A stretch of 64,000 nucleotides of DNA from Buddleja alternifolia (lineage: Eukaryota; Streptophyta; Magnoliopsida; Lamiales; Scrophulariaceae): NCBI GenBank assembly GCA_019426215.1, contig CM033400.1:24164568-24228567 (forward strand), written 5' to 3'. Below are positions 44,483 through 55,415 of the stretch, in pieces. Both the position numbers and the translations under genes were made by a program. The stretch's first letter is position 1. Each line of letters begins with the position of its first letter. A model generated the notes under the pieces. That model was given only the letters and a program-made list of their open reading frames with translations, had not been told where the DNA came from and made no database searches.

Positions 44483-46329
44483 AAGATGCACAATTTGATT
44501 TTGACGCTTCTTGTTTACAGGCATTTCACACTCTTCGAGAAAAATTAATTACAGCTCCTGTGATAGTGGCACCCGATTGGAGTCTCCCATTTGAGCTAAT
44601 GTGTGATGCAAGTGATTTCGCGGTAGGTGCAGTCCTTGGTCAACGCAAGGATAAGGTATTTCGAACAATTTATTACGCGAGTAAGACACTTAATGATGCA
44701 CAACAGAATTATGCAACTACTGAAAAAGAATTACTAGCTGTCGTATTCGCTTTTGATAAGTTCCACTCATACCTTGTCATGAATAAAGTCATTGTATACA
44801 CCGACCATTCAGCTCTTAAATACCTCCTCTCTAAAAAAGATGCAAAACCGAGATTGATTAGGTGGATTTTGTTGTTACAAGAATATGACCTAGAAATTCG
44901 AGACAAAAAGGGGGTAGAAAATGTTGTTGCGGACCATCTTTCTAGAATTGAGGATTCTCGGGTAGATATTTTAGATGCCACACCAATTTTAGAAGAATTC
45001 CCTGATGAACATCTTTATGCTATCGTTAATGGACCCCGCCCCTGGTTTGCTGACATTGCGAATTATCTTGTCACGAGAGAACTCCCCCCAGATCTTACCT
45101 ATCATCAGAGGAAGAAATTCCTATCTGAAGCTAAGCACTATTTGTGGGATGATCCTTTTTTGTTTAAAGTTTGTGCAGATTGTATTATCCGGAGGTGTGT
45201 TCCCTTCGAGGAAACAATGTCTATCCTGCGCCACTGTCACGATGGTGTCATTGGAGGACACTTCGGACCCACTAAGACCGCTCTCAAAGTGCTACAATCG
45301 GGTTTCTTCTGGCCTACTTTATTTAAAGACAGCCATGCTTTTGTTGCATCATGTGATAAATGCCAACGTGTTGGCAATATTTCTCGAAAGCATGAGATGC
45401 CTTTAAATAATATGCTAGAATGCGAACTTTTTGATGTGTGGGGAATTGATTTTATGGGACCCTTCCCTAATTCTCATTCCCACAAGTACATACTTGTAGC
45501 TGTTGATTACGTGTCTAAGTGGGTTGAGGCGGAAGCATTGCAAACTAATGATGCTCGAGTGGTGCTAAGATTTTTAAAGAAGCATATTTTTACTCGTTTT
45601 GGCACTCCTCGAGCTATTATTAGCGATGGTGGCACACATTTTCGGAACAAACAATTTGATGCTCTTTTAACAAAATATGGTGTCACACATAAAGTCTCTA
45701 CGCCGTATCACCCTCAAACGAGTGGACAGGTAGAAGTGTCGAATAGGGAAATTAAACGCATCTTAGAAAAAACAGTTAATTCCTCTAGGAAGGACTGGTC
45801 CCTCAAGCTAGATGATGCACTTTGGGCATATAGAACCGCGTTTAAAACCCCAATAGGCATGTCACCTTACCGCCTTGTTTTCGGAAAAGCATGTCACTTA
45901 CCTGTCGAACTTGAGCATAAAGCATATTGGGCTATTAAAATGCTTAACTTTGATATGCAAGCAACAGGTAAAAACAGGTTACTCCAACTTAATGAGCTTG
46001 ACGAATTTCGACACGACGCATATGAGAATGCCAAGTTGTACAAAGAACGAACAAAGAAATGGCATGATCAAAGGATCACACCTCGGGAATTTCAAGTTGG
46101 CGATGTGGTACTTCTCTTTAATTCTCGCCTACGACTTTTTCCGGGCAAACTCCGTTCAAAGTGGTCAGGTCCCTTCACTATCACAAAGGTTTATCCATCC
46201 GGGGCTATTGAGATTCAAGACGAGGTAAAAGGTACTTTTACTGTAAATGGGCACCGGTTGAAACATTATTTTCATCAAGGATGGAGCAAGGACAAGCACA
46301 TCGTCCCGCTCCAAGATCCATCCCCGTGA
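44479..46329 (+). CDS. RNase H and integrase of element E
   Basis: 616 codons starting MKDAQFDFD; this Met is internal to the original polyprotein. RNase [27 protein letters not shown] and [11 protein letters not shown] give its acidic residues. Integrase: H-H-C-C zinc region about 45228-45368 ([12 protein letters not shown]...CDKCQRVG), then D in [11 protein letters not shown] in IISDGGTHF and E in [14 protein letters not shown]. The C-terminal part ([26 protein letters not shown]) is the gypsy GPY-like domain. No chromodomain is present, as expected for Athila. All catalytic residues are intact. Confidence 0.93.
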   Translation: MKDAQFDFDASCLQAFHTLREKLITAPVIVAPDWSLPFELMCDASDFAVGAVLGQRKDKVFRTIYYASKTLNDAQQNYATTEKELLAVVFAFDKFHSYLVMNKVIVYTDHSALKYLLSKKDAKPRLIRWILLLQEYDLEIRDKKGVENVVADHLSRIEDSRVDILDATPILEEFPDEHLYAIVNGPRPWFADIANYLVTRELPPDLTYHQRKKFLSEAKHYLWDDPFLFKVCADCIIRRCVPFEETMSILRHCHDGVIGGHFGPTKTALKVLQSGFFWPTLFKDSHAFVASCDKCQRVGNISRKHEMPLNNMLECELFDVWGIDFMGPFPNSHSHKYILVAVDYVSKWVEAEALQTNDARVVLRFLKKHIFTRFGTPRAIISDGGTHFRNKQFDALLTKYGVTHKVSTPYHPQTSGQVEVSNREIKRILEKTVNSSRKDWSLKLDDALWAYRTAFKTPIGMSPYRLVFGKACHLPVELEHKAYWAIKMLNFDMQATGKNRLLQLNELDEFRHDAYENAKLYKERTKKWHDQRITPREFQVGDVVLLFNSRLRLFPGKLRSKWSGPFTITKVYPSGAIEIQDEVKGTFTVNGHRLKHYFHQGWSKDKHIVPLQDPSP

Positions 46330-46372
46330 CCCCATCTTGAAACGTCAAGCTAATGACTATAAACCAGCGCTT

Positions 46373-46390
46373 CGTGGGAGGCAACCCACG
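46373..46390 (+). other. Conserved hairpin after the pol stop, element E
   Basis: CGTGGG-AGGCAA-CCCACG, a perfect 6-bp stem with the same six-base loop as element D (26848). It starts 44 bp after the stop and is preceded by CAGCGCTT. Confidence 0.68.
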
Positions 46391-48913
46391 TTTTTCATGT
46401 TTTCTTAATTTTTCATTGATTTTCCTTTTGTTTTATGAGCTGAGTTATTTTTGATTTCTTGTTTCAGGGTTTGTTGACTTTTTGGTTGCTGCGTTTTTAT
46501 TTTAAAAAAAAAAAAAAAAAAAAATGGTGCAGTTGGACCGCGGCACAGGACCGCGGTCTCAAATACCATACTTTTGAGCCCAACCTTTCGCTCTTTTTGA
46601 ACCGCAGCAGCAGACCACGGTCTCACACATGCCAACTCGGCCATCTGTCGCACATTCGGCGCCGCGGCATGGGACCGCGGCTCTAATGTGATTTTTCCCA
46701 AGCCATACCGCGGTTCTTCCCCCCTTTCTTTACCCGGTGCCCAAGTGCACCATACCGCGTCCCTGAACCGCGGTTTGATCTGTGCCGCGGCACTGGACCG
46801 CGGCACGGCGCGGAAAATCAGAAACTTAAGGGCTGAAATCTGACTCATTTTCACCACTTTTCCTTTCTTAAACACATCAGACCGCGGCATTCTTCATCAC
46901 CCCAGCCCAAAAATCCGACCTTCTTTCACTTCTAAACATAAAAATCACCAAGACCCATCCTATTTTCGATATTTCCTCTCTATCCCACCGATTAGTTTCG
47001 GGTTTTAGGTGAGATTTGAGTGATTTCTCCTAGGGTTCATGCTTTGGGCGAAATTTTTTCTACATTTCACATTGGGGTTCGATTTTTATGCTATTTCCAC
47101 CGAATAAGGGCCGATTCTTTTTCATTTTCAGAGTTTAGGGGTCGTTTGGTTATCACATTCCGAATTTCAGGGGCTATTCTGACAATTTCACTCACTGCAG
47201 GGGTTCATTTGCACATTTCCAACAAGTTCAGGGCTGATTTTGAATTTTTCCAGATTTTCAGGGGCTGTTTCAGCTGGTGCGAACAATTTCAAGACTGTTT
47301 GGCAACACGTTGGCACTTTTTGCCAACTCCGGGATTGTTTTCGGTGGATGGCTCGCTTTTAGTTTCCGACTCTACACCTTGTTGCTCTTTCGCTTTTTGG
47401 ACATCACTTACCTTCCACACTCAGGGACGTCTTTCTTTCTTTCTTTTTCTTTGCATCTATATGTCCGCTCATTGGGGGCAATGTGCAAGATTAGTTGGGG
47501 GGTGGGTTTAGACGTCCCGTATTTTTTCTGTGATGTGGCTAATTGGTGAAATTTGTGCTCATTTGTTAAGATTCAGGCTTGATTTGGGATTAGAAAAACG
47601 GGATAATCATTGATTTTATGTTCATGATTTGTTATACTTTTGCTTGGAGCATGATTCGTTTGAATATCTTTACTTCATCTTAGAAGAAATCAGTTGCCGT
47701 AATTTTTTGTGTGAAAACCTTTTTAGCCATGCTTATGTGAATTGTTGAGGATTTAAAGCATTGAACTTTCAATTTTGTCAATTTTGAAGTGTGTGTTGAG
47801 TGTGTGAAGTCATGAAATGATTTAGGCCATTTTTCATTTTCTTTAACCTTCCAATTGGCCTTCACGATACTACATAATCTCTAGACCTTATTTTGAGCTA
47901 TATTGATAAGAATGGAGTGTGAAACCACCATTCGCTTTCTTTCGTAAGCCACACTAACCACCCTTTAGCCTAAAAAAAAAAAAAAAGTCTATTACCCAAG
48001 TAAGAAAGCATATAACTTCATATCATTTGGCTTTAATTTGGGTTTACGCTTTGTTTTGGGTGTTGAATCTCATGGATTAATGGGTTAAAAGGTGTGTTTG
48101 TTCTTGATGATTTTGAGAAATTTTGAGGTTTTGAGTTTATGTGAAATAAAGAGAGGAAAAAGAAATGTTGTAAGTTGGATAAAGATTCGAGAGATTGGAA
48201 GTTACCGAAAAATATATTATGTGAGCTCTCTCTCGACTGGGCTATGAACTGAGCTTCAATGTGATTTATCTGGTTTGAGAATCATTTTTCCACCCCTAGC
48301 ATCAAAAGAAACAAGTTTTGGGGTTTTGAGTTCAAGGGGAAAAGAAATCAAAAAGCTATAAGTGGCGAGATGTGGGGATTTATTCGGTTGATAAGTGAGT
48401 GTTTAGCTCGATGATATTGAGTTGTATGCTTTCTTGAGTTTAGTCACTTTATCCATATATTCCCGTCCAAGCCATTACCCAGCCTTACGTTACAAGCCAA
48501 AAAGACCTTTTGATCTTGACTTTCACATTTCATACACACCGACAAGTTAACAAAATTTTGGAAGTTTCAATGTTCTTATTATCTAATGAGTTTGCATAAT
48601 CATGTTCTAAAAATGTGCTTTTGACATAAAAATTATAGATATGAAGTTCATAATTAAGAGATGGAATTCAAGATGTTTTAGAGGTTTTCAAATTGTTGAA
48701 TGCTCTAGGAAACGTATAACTTATCATGACTATTTTTGAGGGAGTAACACTCACCTCTTTTGTGGGAAGCGTAAAAATTGAACCTCATGTGCGTGCTTGG
48801 TTCTAAAACATTAAACCCTTAAACGATCCCGAATCGCCAAAAAAAAAAAAAAAAAAAAATCTCAACTTATGAGTATTTGTTCACCATTTATTGATCGAGA
48901 CGATCAAAACCTA
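46391..48913 (+). other. 3' non-coding region of element E
   Basis: About 2.5 kb. 46502-46523 is a poly-A run; 46536-46890 is a second CCGCGG cluster (about nine words). 47470-47507 has ATTGGGGGCAATG then TTAGTTGGGGGGTGGG, a polypurine-like block shared with element D. Poly-A runs occur at 47971 and 48839. Some Athila elements carry an env-like ORF here; I find none. The 163-codon frame at 47020-47511 looks fortuitous. Confidence 0.6.
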
Positions 48914-48926
48914 GTTGGGGGGTAGT
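48914..48926 (+). other. Polypurine tract of element E
   Basis: GTTGGGGGGTAGT directly before TGATAAGTTCAC. Confidence 0.85.
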
Positions 48927-50381
48927 TGATAAGTTCACATTTTACAAGTTTTTACCCCTTTGATTTAGGTGTTTTCGTCACAATTTAGTAATGAATACCC
49001 CGCATTGTGCTTTGATTTGTTTAATTTTCATGTGTGTAGGGATTTTAGTCAAAGAGATCAATTTTTGAGTAAGAAGGCCGAACAAGAGACGGAAAAGCAA
49101 AGAGAAATTTGAATCTGAAATTCTGGACCGCGGCACTGGACCCAGTGCAAAGACCGCGGTTGCGGTGCAACGCAATCAGAAATCCGGATAAGACCGCGGC
49201 ACTGAACCGCGGCCTTCGGCGCCAAGAAACCGCGGCACAACGCCGCGGCCCTCTGATGAAAGACCCTTCGGCCCCTGTTTAGACCTCGGCTCAAACCGCG
49301 GCAAACCTTCCAATTGGACCGCGGCGCTGTGCCGCGGCACTACTTGAAATCCGGACCACGGTCGGCTATGAATGTGTGCCGCGGTCCAATTCTCCCGAAG
49401 CCCTAAATTTAAGTCCGCCGTTTTCCCTCCTTTATAACACACTTTTCTCTTGAAAAAAACACACACTTGCTCTAAAAACACATAGGGAAGCCATAGGAAG
49501 ACCCAAGGAAGCTTGAGGAGCCATTTTTCATCATCAAAGCTTGGATTCACATCTTGTAATAGGGAGTAATTCAACTCTTTCTCTTTGATTAGTTATTTAA
49601 CTATGTCTTATAGAATTGTTGAATCATTTGCTATTGTAAGTATGAGCTAAACATCTTTGTGGTTGGGTTATGTGAATACTTTGTGATGTTTTGTGTTTAT
49701 TGAATGATTAATTTCCGGATTTATTACATTCTTGTTACATGTTTGATTTTATGCTTAATGCTTTCACATGAATGATCACCATGTGGTTGATGTAATACTT
49801 TGTCTTGAGACCGAGAGGAGATAGATAAAGGGAGATCGAAAAATCAAACATCATAACGTAACAATTGACTAGAGATAGAATCGATTGCGTTGTGTGGCTT
49901 TTTGTGATAAGATGACCCGATTGAATGTAGGATCTTCGTAAACAAGGAATTTCTTTGAACATAAATGCATGTTAGTTAATTCAATCTTCACTATAGAGAT
50001 ATAGGAAGTTGTTAACTAGTATAGGCTTGTTATTTCAAGAGATTGAATAACAAATATATTAGGGGATTTCGCCATAACAAGAGTGTTCTAAAAATCCGGA
50101 TAATTGAGAGTTCATGAACATAGAATAGAACATAGTAGGATCATAACCCAATCACCTCTTCCCAATTGATTTATTACCTTGATAATCATTTTAGTTGTCT
50201 TTAGTTATTTTCATAGTATAACCAACTATCATCTTATATATTGATTTAGCTTAGAATTAGATAATATAGCAATTACGAGCATTGAATCCAATTGTCCCTG
50301 TGGAGACGATATACCCCGGGCTAAATAGCCCACTTTATTACATTGCACGACCTAGTATACTTGCTAGGATTTCACGTGTCA
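48927..50381 (+). repeat. 3' LTR of element E
   Basis: 1455 bp. Compared with 38859-40323: one 13-bp unit fewer in the CCGCGG cluster, one extra C, and one extra AC in ACACAC; no substitutions seen. CCTCT duplication follows at 50382-50386. Confidence 0.93.
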
Positions 50382-50386
50382 CCTCT

Positions 50387-52236
50387 CTTAAAAGCCCCGG
50401 ACCTGACAGGATGCCTCCCTCTTTTACAAAACATTTTGGGATACTACGGGCGTCAAGTTAGTTCTATCTGTGCAACACTTTTTTAGGAGTGGTTTCCTTT
50501 TAAAAGCCATGAACCACACTTTCATTGCTCTTATTCCAAAATGCAATAAGCCCATTTTAGCCAAAAAATTTAGACCAATAAGTCTTTGTAATGTGGCACA
50601 TAAAATGTGTTCTAAGATTACCGCTTCTAGGCTTAAATTGCATCTTGATAATTTGATATCTCCTACTCAAATGGCTTTCGTTCCTAATCGTAATATCTGT
50701 GATAACTCAATTATATCCCATGAGAAAATGCACTATCTTCATAATACAAGAGGAAAAAAGGGTTTCATGGCTATCAAGGTTGACATGGCTAAAGCTTATG
50801 ACCGTGTGGAATGGTCTCTTCTTTGCTCAATCCTCGAAAGATTTGGTTTCTCCAAAAAATTTGTGCATCTCATCCACCAATGCATGTCTACTACTTCCTT
50901 TTCTGTGTTGATTAATGGCTCTCCTTTTGGAATGATTAATCCTAGTCGGGGGATCCGACAAGGAGACCCCTTTTCACCGTATCTCTTTATTATTTATTTT
51001 GAACTTCTTTCGAGGATGCTCACTAGACTTGAAAATCTAAATTTGATTAATGGGATTAAAGTAACTCGCAAGAGTCCTTCTTTCACTCACTTGATGTATG
51101 CCGACGATCTTGTGATCTATTGTCAAGCTAATAGTGAGAATGCCAATATTGTCCAAAAATGCTTATCATCTTTTGAAAGTTGGTCGGGTCTCTCGATTAG
51201 TAAACCCAAGTCTGTTGTTCATTTTAGTCGTAATGTTGATCCTGGGCTTAAAAGTGTTCTTCTTAGCATTTTGGATATTAATGAATGTTGTCACAAAATT
51301 AAACACCTTGGTCTCCCCTTTTGTAAACAACAAAGCAGAACTTCATGTTTTAATGAGTTGGTGGAATCTCTTCAAAGTAAGCTTAGTGGTTGGAAGTCCA
51401 AAAATCTTTCCCAAGCGGGTAGACTCATTCTTCTTAAATCTGTGGCCCAAGCCCTTCCGGTTTATCACATGTCAAATTTTCTTCTTCCTATTCGAATTTG
51501 TGAGAAATTGGATGCTTGTATGCGTAGCTTCTTTTGGGGACATAATCCGAGCCAAAGGAAACTTTCTTTGAAATGTTGGGATGAAATTTGCCTCCCAAAG
51601 CCTCTTGGTGGCCTCGGTCTCTGTAAAATGCATGATCTTAATCATGCGCTTAATACCAAATTTGCTTGGAAACTTACTGAGAATGGAAATTGTCTTTGGG
51701 CTTCTCTTTTTTGGGCAAAATATCTTAATTCCTCCAATATTTTGAATTATGTGGGTCAAGGCTCAAATGCCTCATGGACTTGGATTGATATTCTTAAATG
51801 TCGGGATGTTTTAACCAAAGGTTCTTGCTTTTCGATCTCTGCAAACTCAAAAATTTTAACGTGGCTTGAACCTTGGATTCCATCTCTTGTTGGTTTTATT
51901 CCCCCGCCCTCTTTTAGCTCTAGCGTTTGTGTCAGTTATGCTCTGGTTGATTCTCTCATTGAACCGATTACAAATGATTGGGATTTTGATAATAGCTTAG
52001 AAGCCTTTCCACCCTCGATTGCACATGCTATTTTCAAAATTAAAATTTCATCCTCGTCGGATCCTCCTGCTCTTTTCTGGACCCCCTCTGCGTCAGGAAA
52101 ATTTTCAGTTAAGCGTGCTTTTTCTTCTATTTGTAATCCACCCCGCTGCTCTTCTTCTCATTTTTCTAGTACCAATCCTTTGTTCAAGAAAATTTGGTCA
52201 TCTCGTTTGCATGAAAGACATAAGATTTTTATATAG
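50387..52236 (+). pseudogene. LINE ORF2 reverse transcriptase
   Basis: 588 codons are open from 50470; coding-like sequence (LKSPGPDRMPPSFTKHFW) starts right at the insertion, in another frame. RT blocks in order: TFIALIPKCNKP, FRPISLCNVAHKMCSKITASRL, MAFVPNRNICDNSI, AIKVDMAKAYDRVEW, RGIRQGDPFSPYLFI, and the intact catalytic box YADD in HLMYADDLVIYC. After it come the L1 thumb region and SVKRAFSSI, the beginning of the zinc-binding RVT domain. It ends at a TAG (52234) where a Trp codon is expected (FI-stop-KVACRIIPVRTR), a one-base nonsense change. Confidence 0.9.
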
Positions 52237-53035
52237 AAAGTGGCATGTAGGATTATCCCTGTTAGAACTAGAATCATGTCTATTTTCCATATTGATAATG
52301 CAAATTGTCCTTTTTGTGATTCTGCTCTTGAAACTCCATTGTCCAATTTCTAAGAAAATTTGGTGGCTCTCAAAATGGGGGTTGAAAACTGACTTGTTTG
52401 TGAACTTTTCTCTAAACCAATGGCTTTGTTTACTTTTTGATAAAAACTTGTGTTTGGATGTTTCCCGGGCTGAGGAATTTATTGTCTCTGCAATTGTTAT
52501 CATGGATTCTATTTGGAGAGCTAGAAATCAGCTCATTCATCATCATATTCTCCCTATTGAATCTAATATTGTTGCTCGTACGGATAAACTCTCTTTGGTG
52601 CACTCAGAAGCTCAAATGGTGTGTTCTATTCGGGCCATACAACATAGCCTTACTCCCATTTGGTCTCCCCCGCCTAAAGATTGGTTTAAGTTCAACTCTG
52701 ATGCTGCCTTTCTTGATGGAAAAGGTGCATGTGCTATTGTGCTTCGTAACAGCTCCTGTGACGTCCTTTTTGCTGCTGCCCGCAATTTTTTTGCCCATAA
52801 TGCTACTCAAGCTGAAGTTGAGGGTCTTAATGATGCTGCTGTTTGGGCTGATATTCTTCAAATACCTCGGTTCTTGTTTGCTTTGCCCCCTCGATTCTGC
52901 TGATTGGCACTCAAAAGTCCGTGTTCGCTCGATACACGATCTTCGTCAAAAGTGGCTTAATTGGTCTTTCAAGTTTGCTCGTCGCCAAGCTAATGCGACT
53001 CGAACTAGAACGGCCCTTTTTGTTTCTCGTATTTA
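52237..53035 (+). pseudogene. LINE ORF2 zinc-binding RVT domain and RNase H, disrupted
   Basis: After the TAG the domain continues in frame: VACRIIPVRTRIMSI...CPFCDSALETPL, with the CPxC pair of zf-RVT. Frames then shift; 52670-52860 reads WSPPPKDWFKFNSDAAFLDGKGACAIVLRNS...QAEVEGLNDAAVWADIL, the plant-type RNase H appended to L1 elements, with Asp in NSDAA and Glu in AEVEGL. The end (HDLRQKWLNWSFKFARRQAN, 52935-52995) is in yet another frame. Inactive. Confidence 0.85.
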
Positions 53036-53133
53036 AATTTTATTTCTTCAAATTGTATTATTGGCCCCAAACCTTCTGTGGCCTAACTTGGGTTGGATTT
53101 TTGTGATTTTGATTTATGAAAGTTTTTTTTATC

Positions 53134-53144
53134 AAAAAAAAAAA
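53134..53144 (+). other. LINE poly-A tail
   Basis: A11 after GATTTATGAAAG(T)8ATC, marking the 3' end of the LINE. The bases beyond (TTCATTAATGCC) do not recur at the left end, so the target duplication is not resolved. Confidence 0.7.
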
Positions 53145-53489
53145 TTCATTAATGCCTTTAATTGAATTAAAAAGATGCGTATCTAAAACCTTCAAAGCTG
53201 CAACATTCATGGAATTCAGCAAAACAACAGAATTTGGAAAAAGGCAAAAAAAAAAAGACAACTTAATTGTGTGACTTGTACTGCCACTCACGCGCGCCCA
53301 TTATTCCATGAGCTATCATCGGTCCTCCATTATGACGTGTCACTGGACTTCTCTCAGCCCTAATTAGACCATTGCACCAAACAGTGTTTCTTTGCTTAGT
53401 AATTTTCTAATTTTCCCCAGTTAGTCCTCTGCGTGAAACTACGTCACCCGTGATTTCTCTCTTTTTAGCCCTCGATCCAACGTGTGAGA
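53145..53489 (-). other. Probable chromovirus 3' LTR, distal part (minus strand)
   Basis: No ORF. By position, to the left of the chromovirus pol end and its putative polypurine tract at about 53744, this is likely LTR sequence. The LTR outer end was not identified because the LINE adjoins. The word GATCCAAC occurs here and again at 53658 and 53694. Confidence 0.4.
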
Positions 53490-53648
53490 CTATGCTACAC
53501 TCGGTCTGTTGGAGCCGGTGTTTTCATTACCACACATTTGTGTTGGGGTGGGTAGTTTTTTTCACCCACCACCTATGTAAAAACCACCCACCCAACACAA
53601 ATGTGTGGTAATGAAAGCACCGGCTCTAACAGACCGAGTGTAGCATAG
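53490..53648. mobile_element. 159-bp foldback MITE
   Basis: Nearly the whole stretch is an inverted repeat: CTATGCTACACTCGGTCTGT at the left end and its complement at the right, arms of about 70 bp with three mismatches and one gap, and a loop of about 17 bp (TCACCCACCACCTATGT). CCCTCGATCCAAC stands outside both ends (53470 and 53655). It could form a long hairpin RNA if transcribed. Superfamily not assigned. Confidence 0.82.
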
Positions 53649-53751
53649 AATTGCCCTCGATCCAACAGCGCCAATTGATTCTTTAAACCTGTTGATCCAA
53701 CGGACAGGATAATTCCTGGTAATTATCATATTACTTATGACACTGCCGCCC
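53649..53751 (-). other. Putative chromovirus polypurine tract and LTR start (minus strand)
   Basis: Read on the minus strand, the end of pol is followed by AAAATGGGGGCGGCAG then TGTCATAAGTAAT, which would be a polypurine tract and an LTR start. The repeated GTTGGATC words follow. Confidence 0.45.
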
Positions 53752-54088
53752 CCATTTTGAGATCATTGTCCCCAAGGATCATAATCTGGAAATCGTGCAT
53801 TGATGTATGAAACATCTTCCCTGGTAGCCTGTTCTGGCAAAGAATGTATCAATTTAACCAATATCTGGGCTACTGCCTTCTTGTTTTTTGGAATCAATCT
53901 CCTTTCCAATATTGCATATGGATAAATCTTGAAATTTCCATCAACATTCATGTCTGGTAATGAAGAGCTCACAACATGCTTCTTACCAATCCCTTTTTTA
54001 ACAGTGAAATATGTATCACAAGATGAATTGAGCTCCCCACTGGCAAAGCTAACTTATAAGCAACTTGTCCTACTTTTTCTAACACTCA
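53752..54088 (-). pseudogene. Chromovirus integrase C-terminus and chromodomain (minus strand)
   Basis: On the minus strand, 54088 onward reads [21 protein letters not shown], the conserved end of chromovirus integrase before the chromodomain. After a frameshift it continues [67 protein letters not shown], a typical chromodomain of Ty3/gypsy chromoviruses, which targets integration to chromatin. The usual Trp of the ATWED motif is Arg (ATRED). Its upstream half lies at 63570-64000, beyond the Helitron. Confidence 0.85.
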
Positions 54089-55406
54089 TCTATACTATTA
54101 TATATTTGAAAGGGTGTTTGACCCAATTTTGACTCAATTGAAACAAATTCTAATTTTCTAGAATTTTGAATTTTTTTATTGTTTAAAAAAGTTTCATTGG
54201 TTAACTTTTCAAAATTTGAATTTTTTTTATCGTTAAATGAATTATAATTTCCATAGTTAGATTGAGGTTTTCCATGTTTATATTATAATGCATTTACTCT
54301 TTGCACCTTAGATAAAGCAATTTCAAATTTAAAATGATTTGACTAACATAAAATGAGCGATTTTCCCCATTAAGATACCTAATCACACCTATAAATCGGC
54401 TAAAATTCAAGAAAGTTTCTTAAAATTGAATGTTCCCACATATTTTTATACCATCATCTACACCTTATATAGTAATATTCCCTCACTCCCATTTGACATT
54501 TTCATTATTGAACGAATATGTACAGTACACCATGCATGCTCTCTCTCATTCCCTTCAATGATTATCAATCATATTCGTATACATTTTTTGAAGTATCACT
54601 ATTTGTTTCTTATTTCCATATTTGTTCTCAATGTTCATATTTATTTCCCCTCAAGTAGTTGCTTTCAATCCTGCAGGTTCATATTTCTTCATAGACTACT
54701 CATGTTCAAATGTATAAAATTTTACTTCCAAGAACAATGATTAGCCCTTTTGTGTTCCGAATTATTTTATTTTTAATTCATAGTGTTTTCATTTCATTTT
54801 GTTTCTTGATTATGCTGTTGCGATTCATTTTTTATCTCATTCTTATATTGTATTTTTATAAAAAAAAAATGTCCAGTTATATTTAGATTTATTGATTGAA
54901 TTTTGGTCTTTTGCTTCCATTCTTTTCTATAGATATATTTTCATAATTTTCGATATAATTTGTGAATCTTTTACTTATAAATGTTTGAGAAATTATTCAT
55001 TTTTCATCTAATTCATTTTCTACTAACATGTTTTTCTCTTATTTTTAATGATATTCGAATTTATTGGTGGATTTCAGTACTTTTACATTTATTCTTTTCT
55101 TTTCTAAATTTGTATCTATATTCCATAATTTTATGTATGTATTCCATTCATCAATTTTTCATGTATCTATTATTTTATATGTTCTTTAAAAATCTCTTTG
55201 TTCATCTCATAACTTTTTTCCTACCCACCCCCAAGTTTTTGTTCGAATTTATCATGTGGACCACCCCCATCCTCCAAGACTTTCCATTCACATATTAGTT
55301 TGATATATTGTTGAAAATTTATGGGAACAATCAATTCCTTTTATTATGATTTTTATTGATATTTTCTTCTTTTTAAAGAGGATTTTATTTGTTTGTTTTG
55401 TCTTCA

Positions 55407-55415
55407 TCTATATTA
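55407..55415. repeat. Target site duplication of MULE M1, left copy
   Basis: TCTATATTA, repeated at 61607-61615. Nine bases is the Mutator superfamily length. Confidence 0.85.

Larger units (their letters stand above)
38859..50381 (+). mobile_element. Element E: Athila-lineage Ty3/gypsy retrotransposon, very recent
   Basis: Full length, 11523 bp: LTR 1465 bp, tRNA-Asp PBS, minisatellite leader, gag-protease, RT, RNase H-integrase, 2.6-kb 3' region, polypurine tract, LTR 1455 bp, CCTCT duplications. RT words such as [16 protein letters not shown] and [15 protein letters not shown] are those of the Athila lineage. The LTRs show no base substitution by eye, only indels of 13, 1 and 2 bp. Gag-pol has two one-base deletions and a DLG protease motif. 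It is inserted in a dead LINE. Confidence 0.95.
50382..53144 (+). mobile_element. L1-type LINE, 3' part (right of element E)
   Basis: Resumes the LINE interrupted at 38858 and carries RT, the zinc-binding RVT domain and RNase H of ORF2, a short 3' UTR, and an A11 tail at 53134-53144 after TTTTTTTTATC. 5' truncation is not the cause of the missing ORF1, since a UTR-like start is present on the far left. Confidence 0.88.

Noticed and set aside
47020..47511. 163-codon frame in the 3' region of element E as an env-like gene
   Set aside because: No signal peptide, no clear membrane anchor, and no similarity to Athila env-position ORFs that I can see; composition matches the surrounding non-coding sequence.
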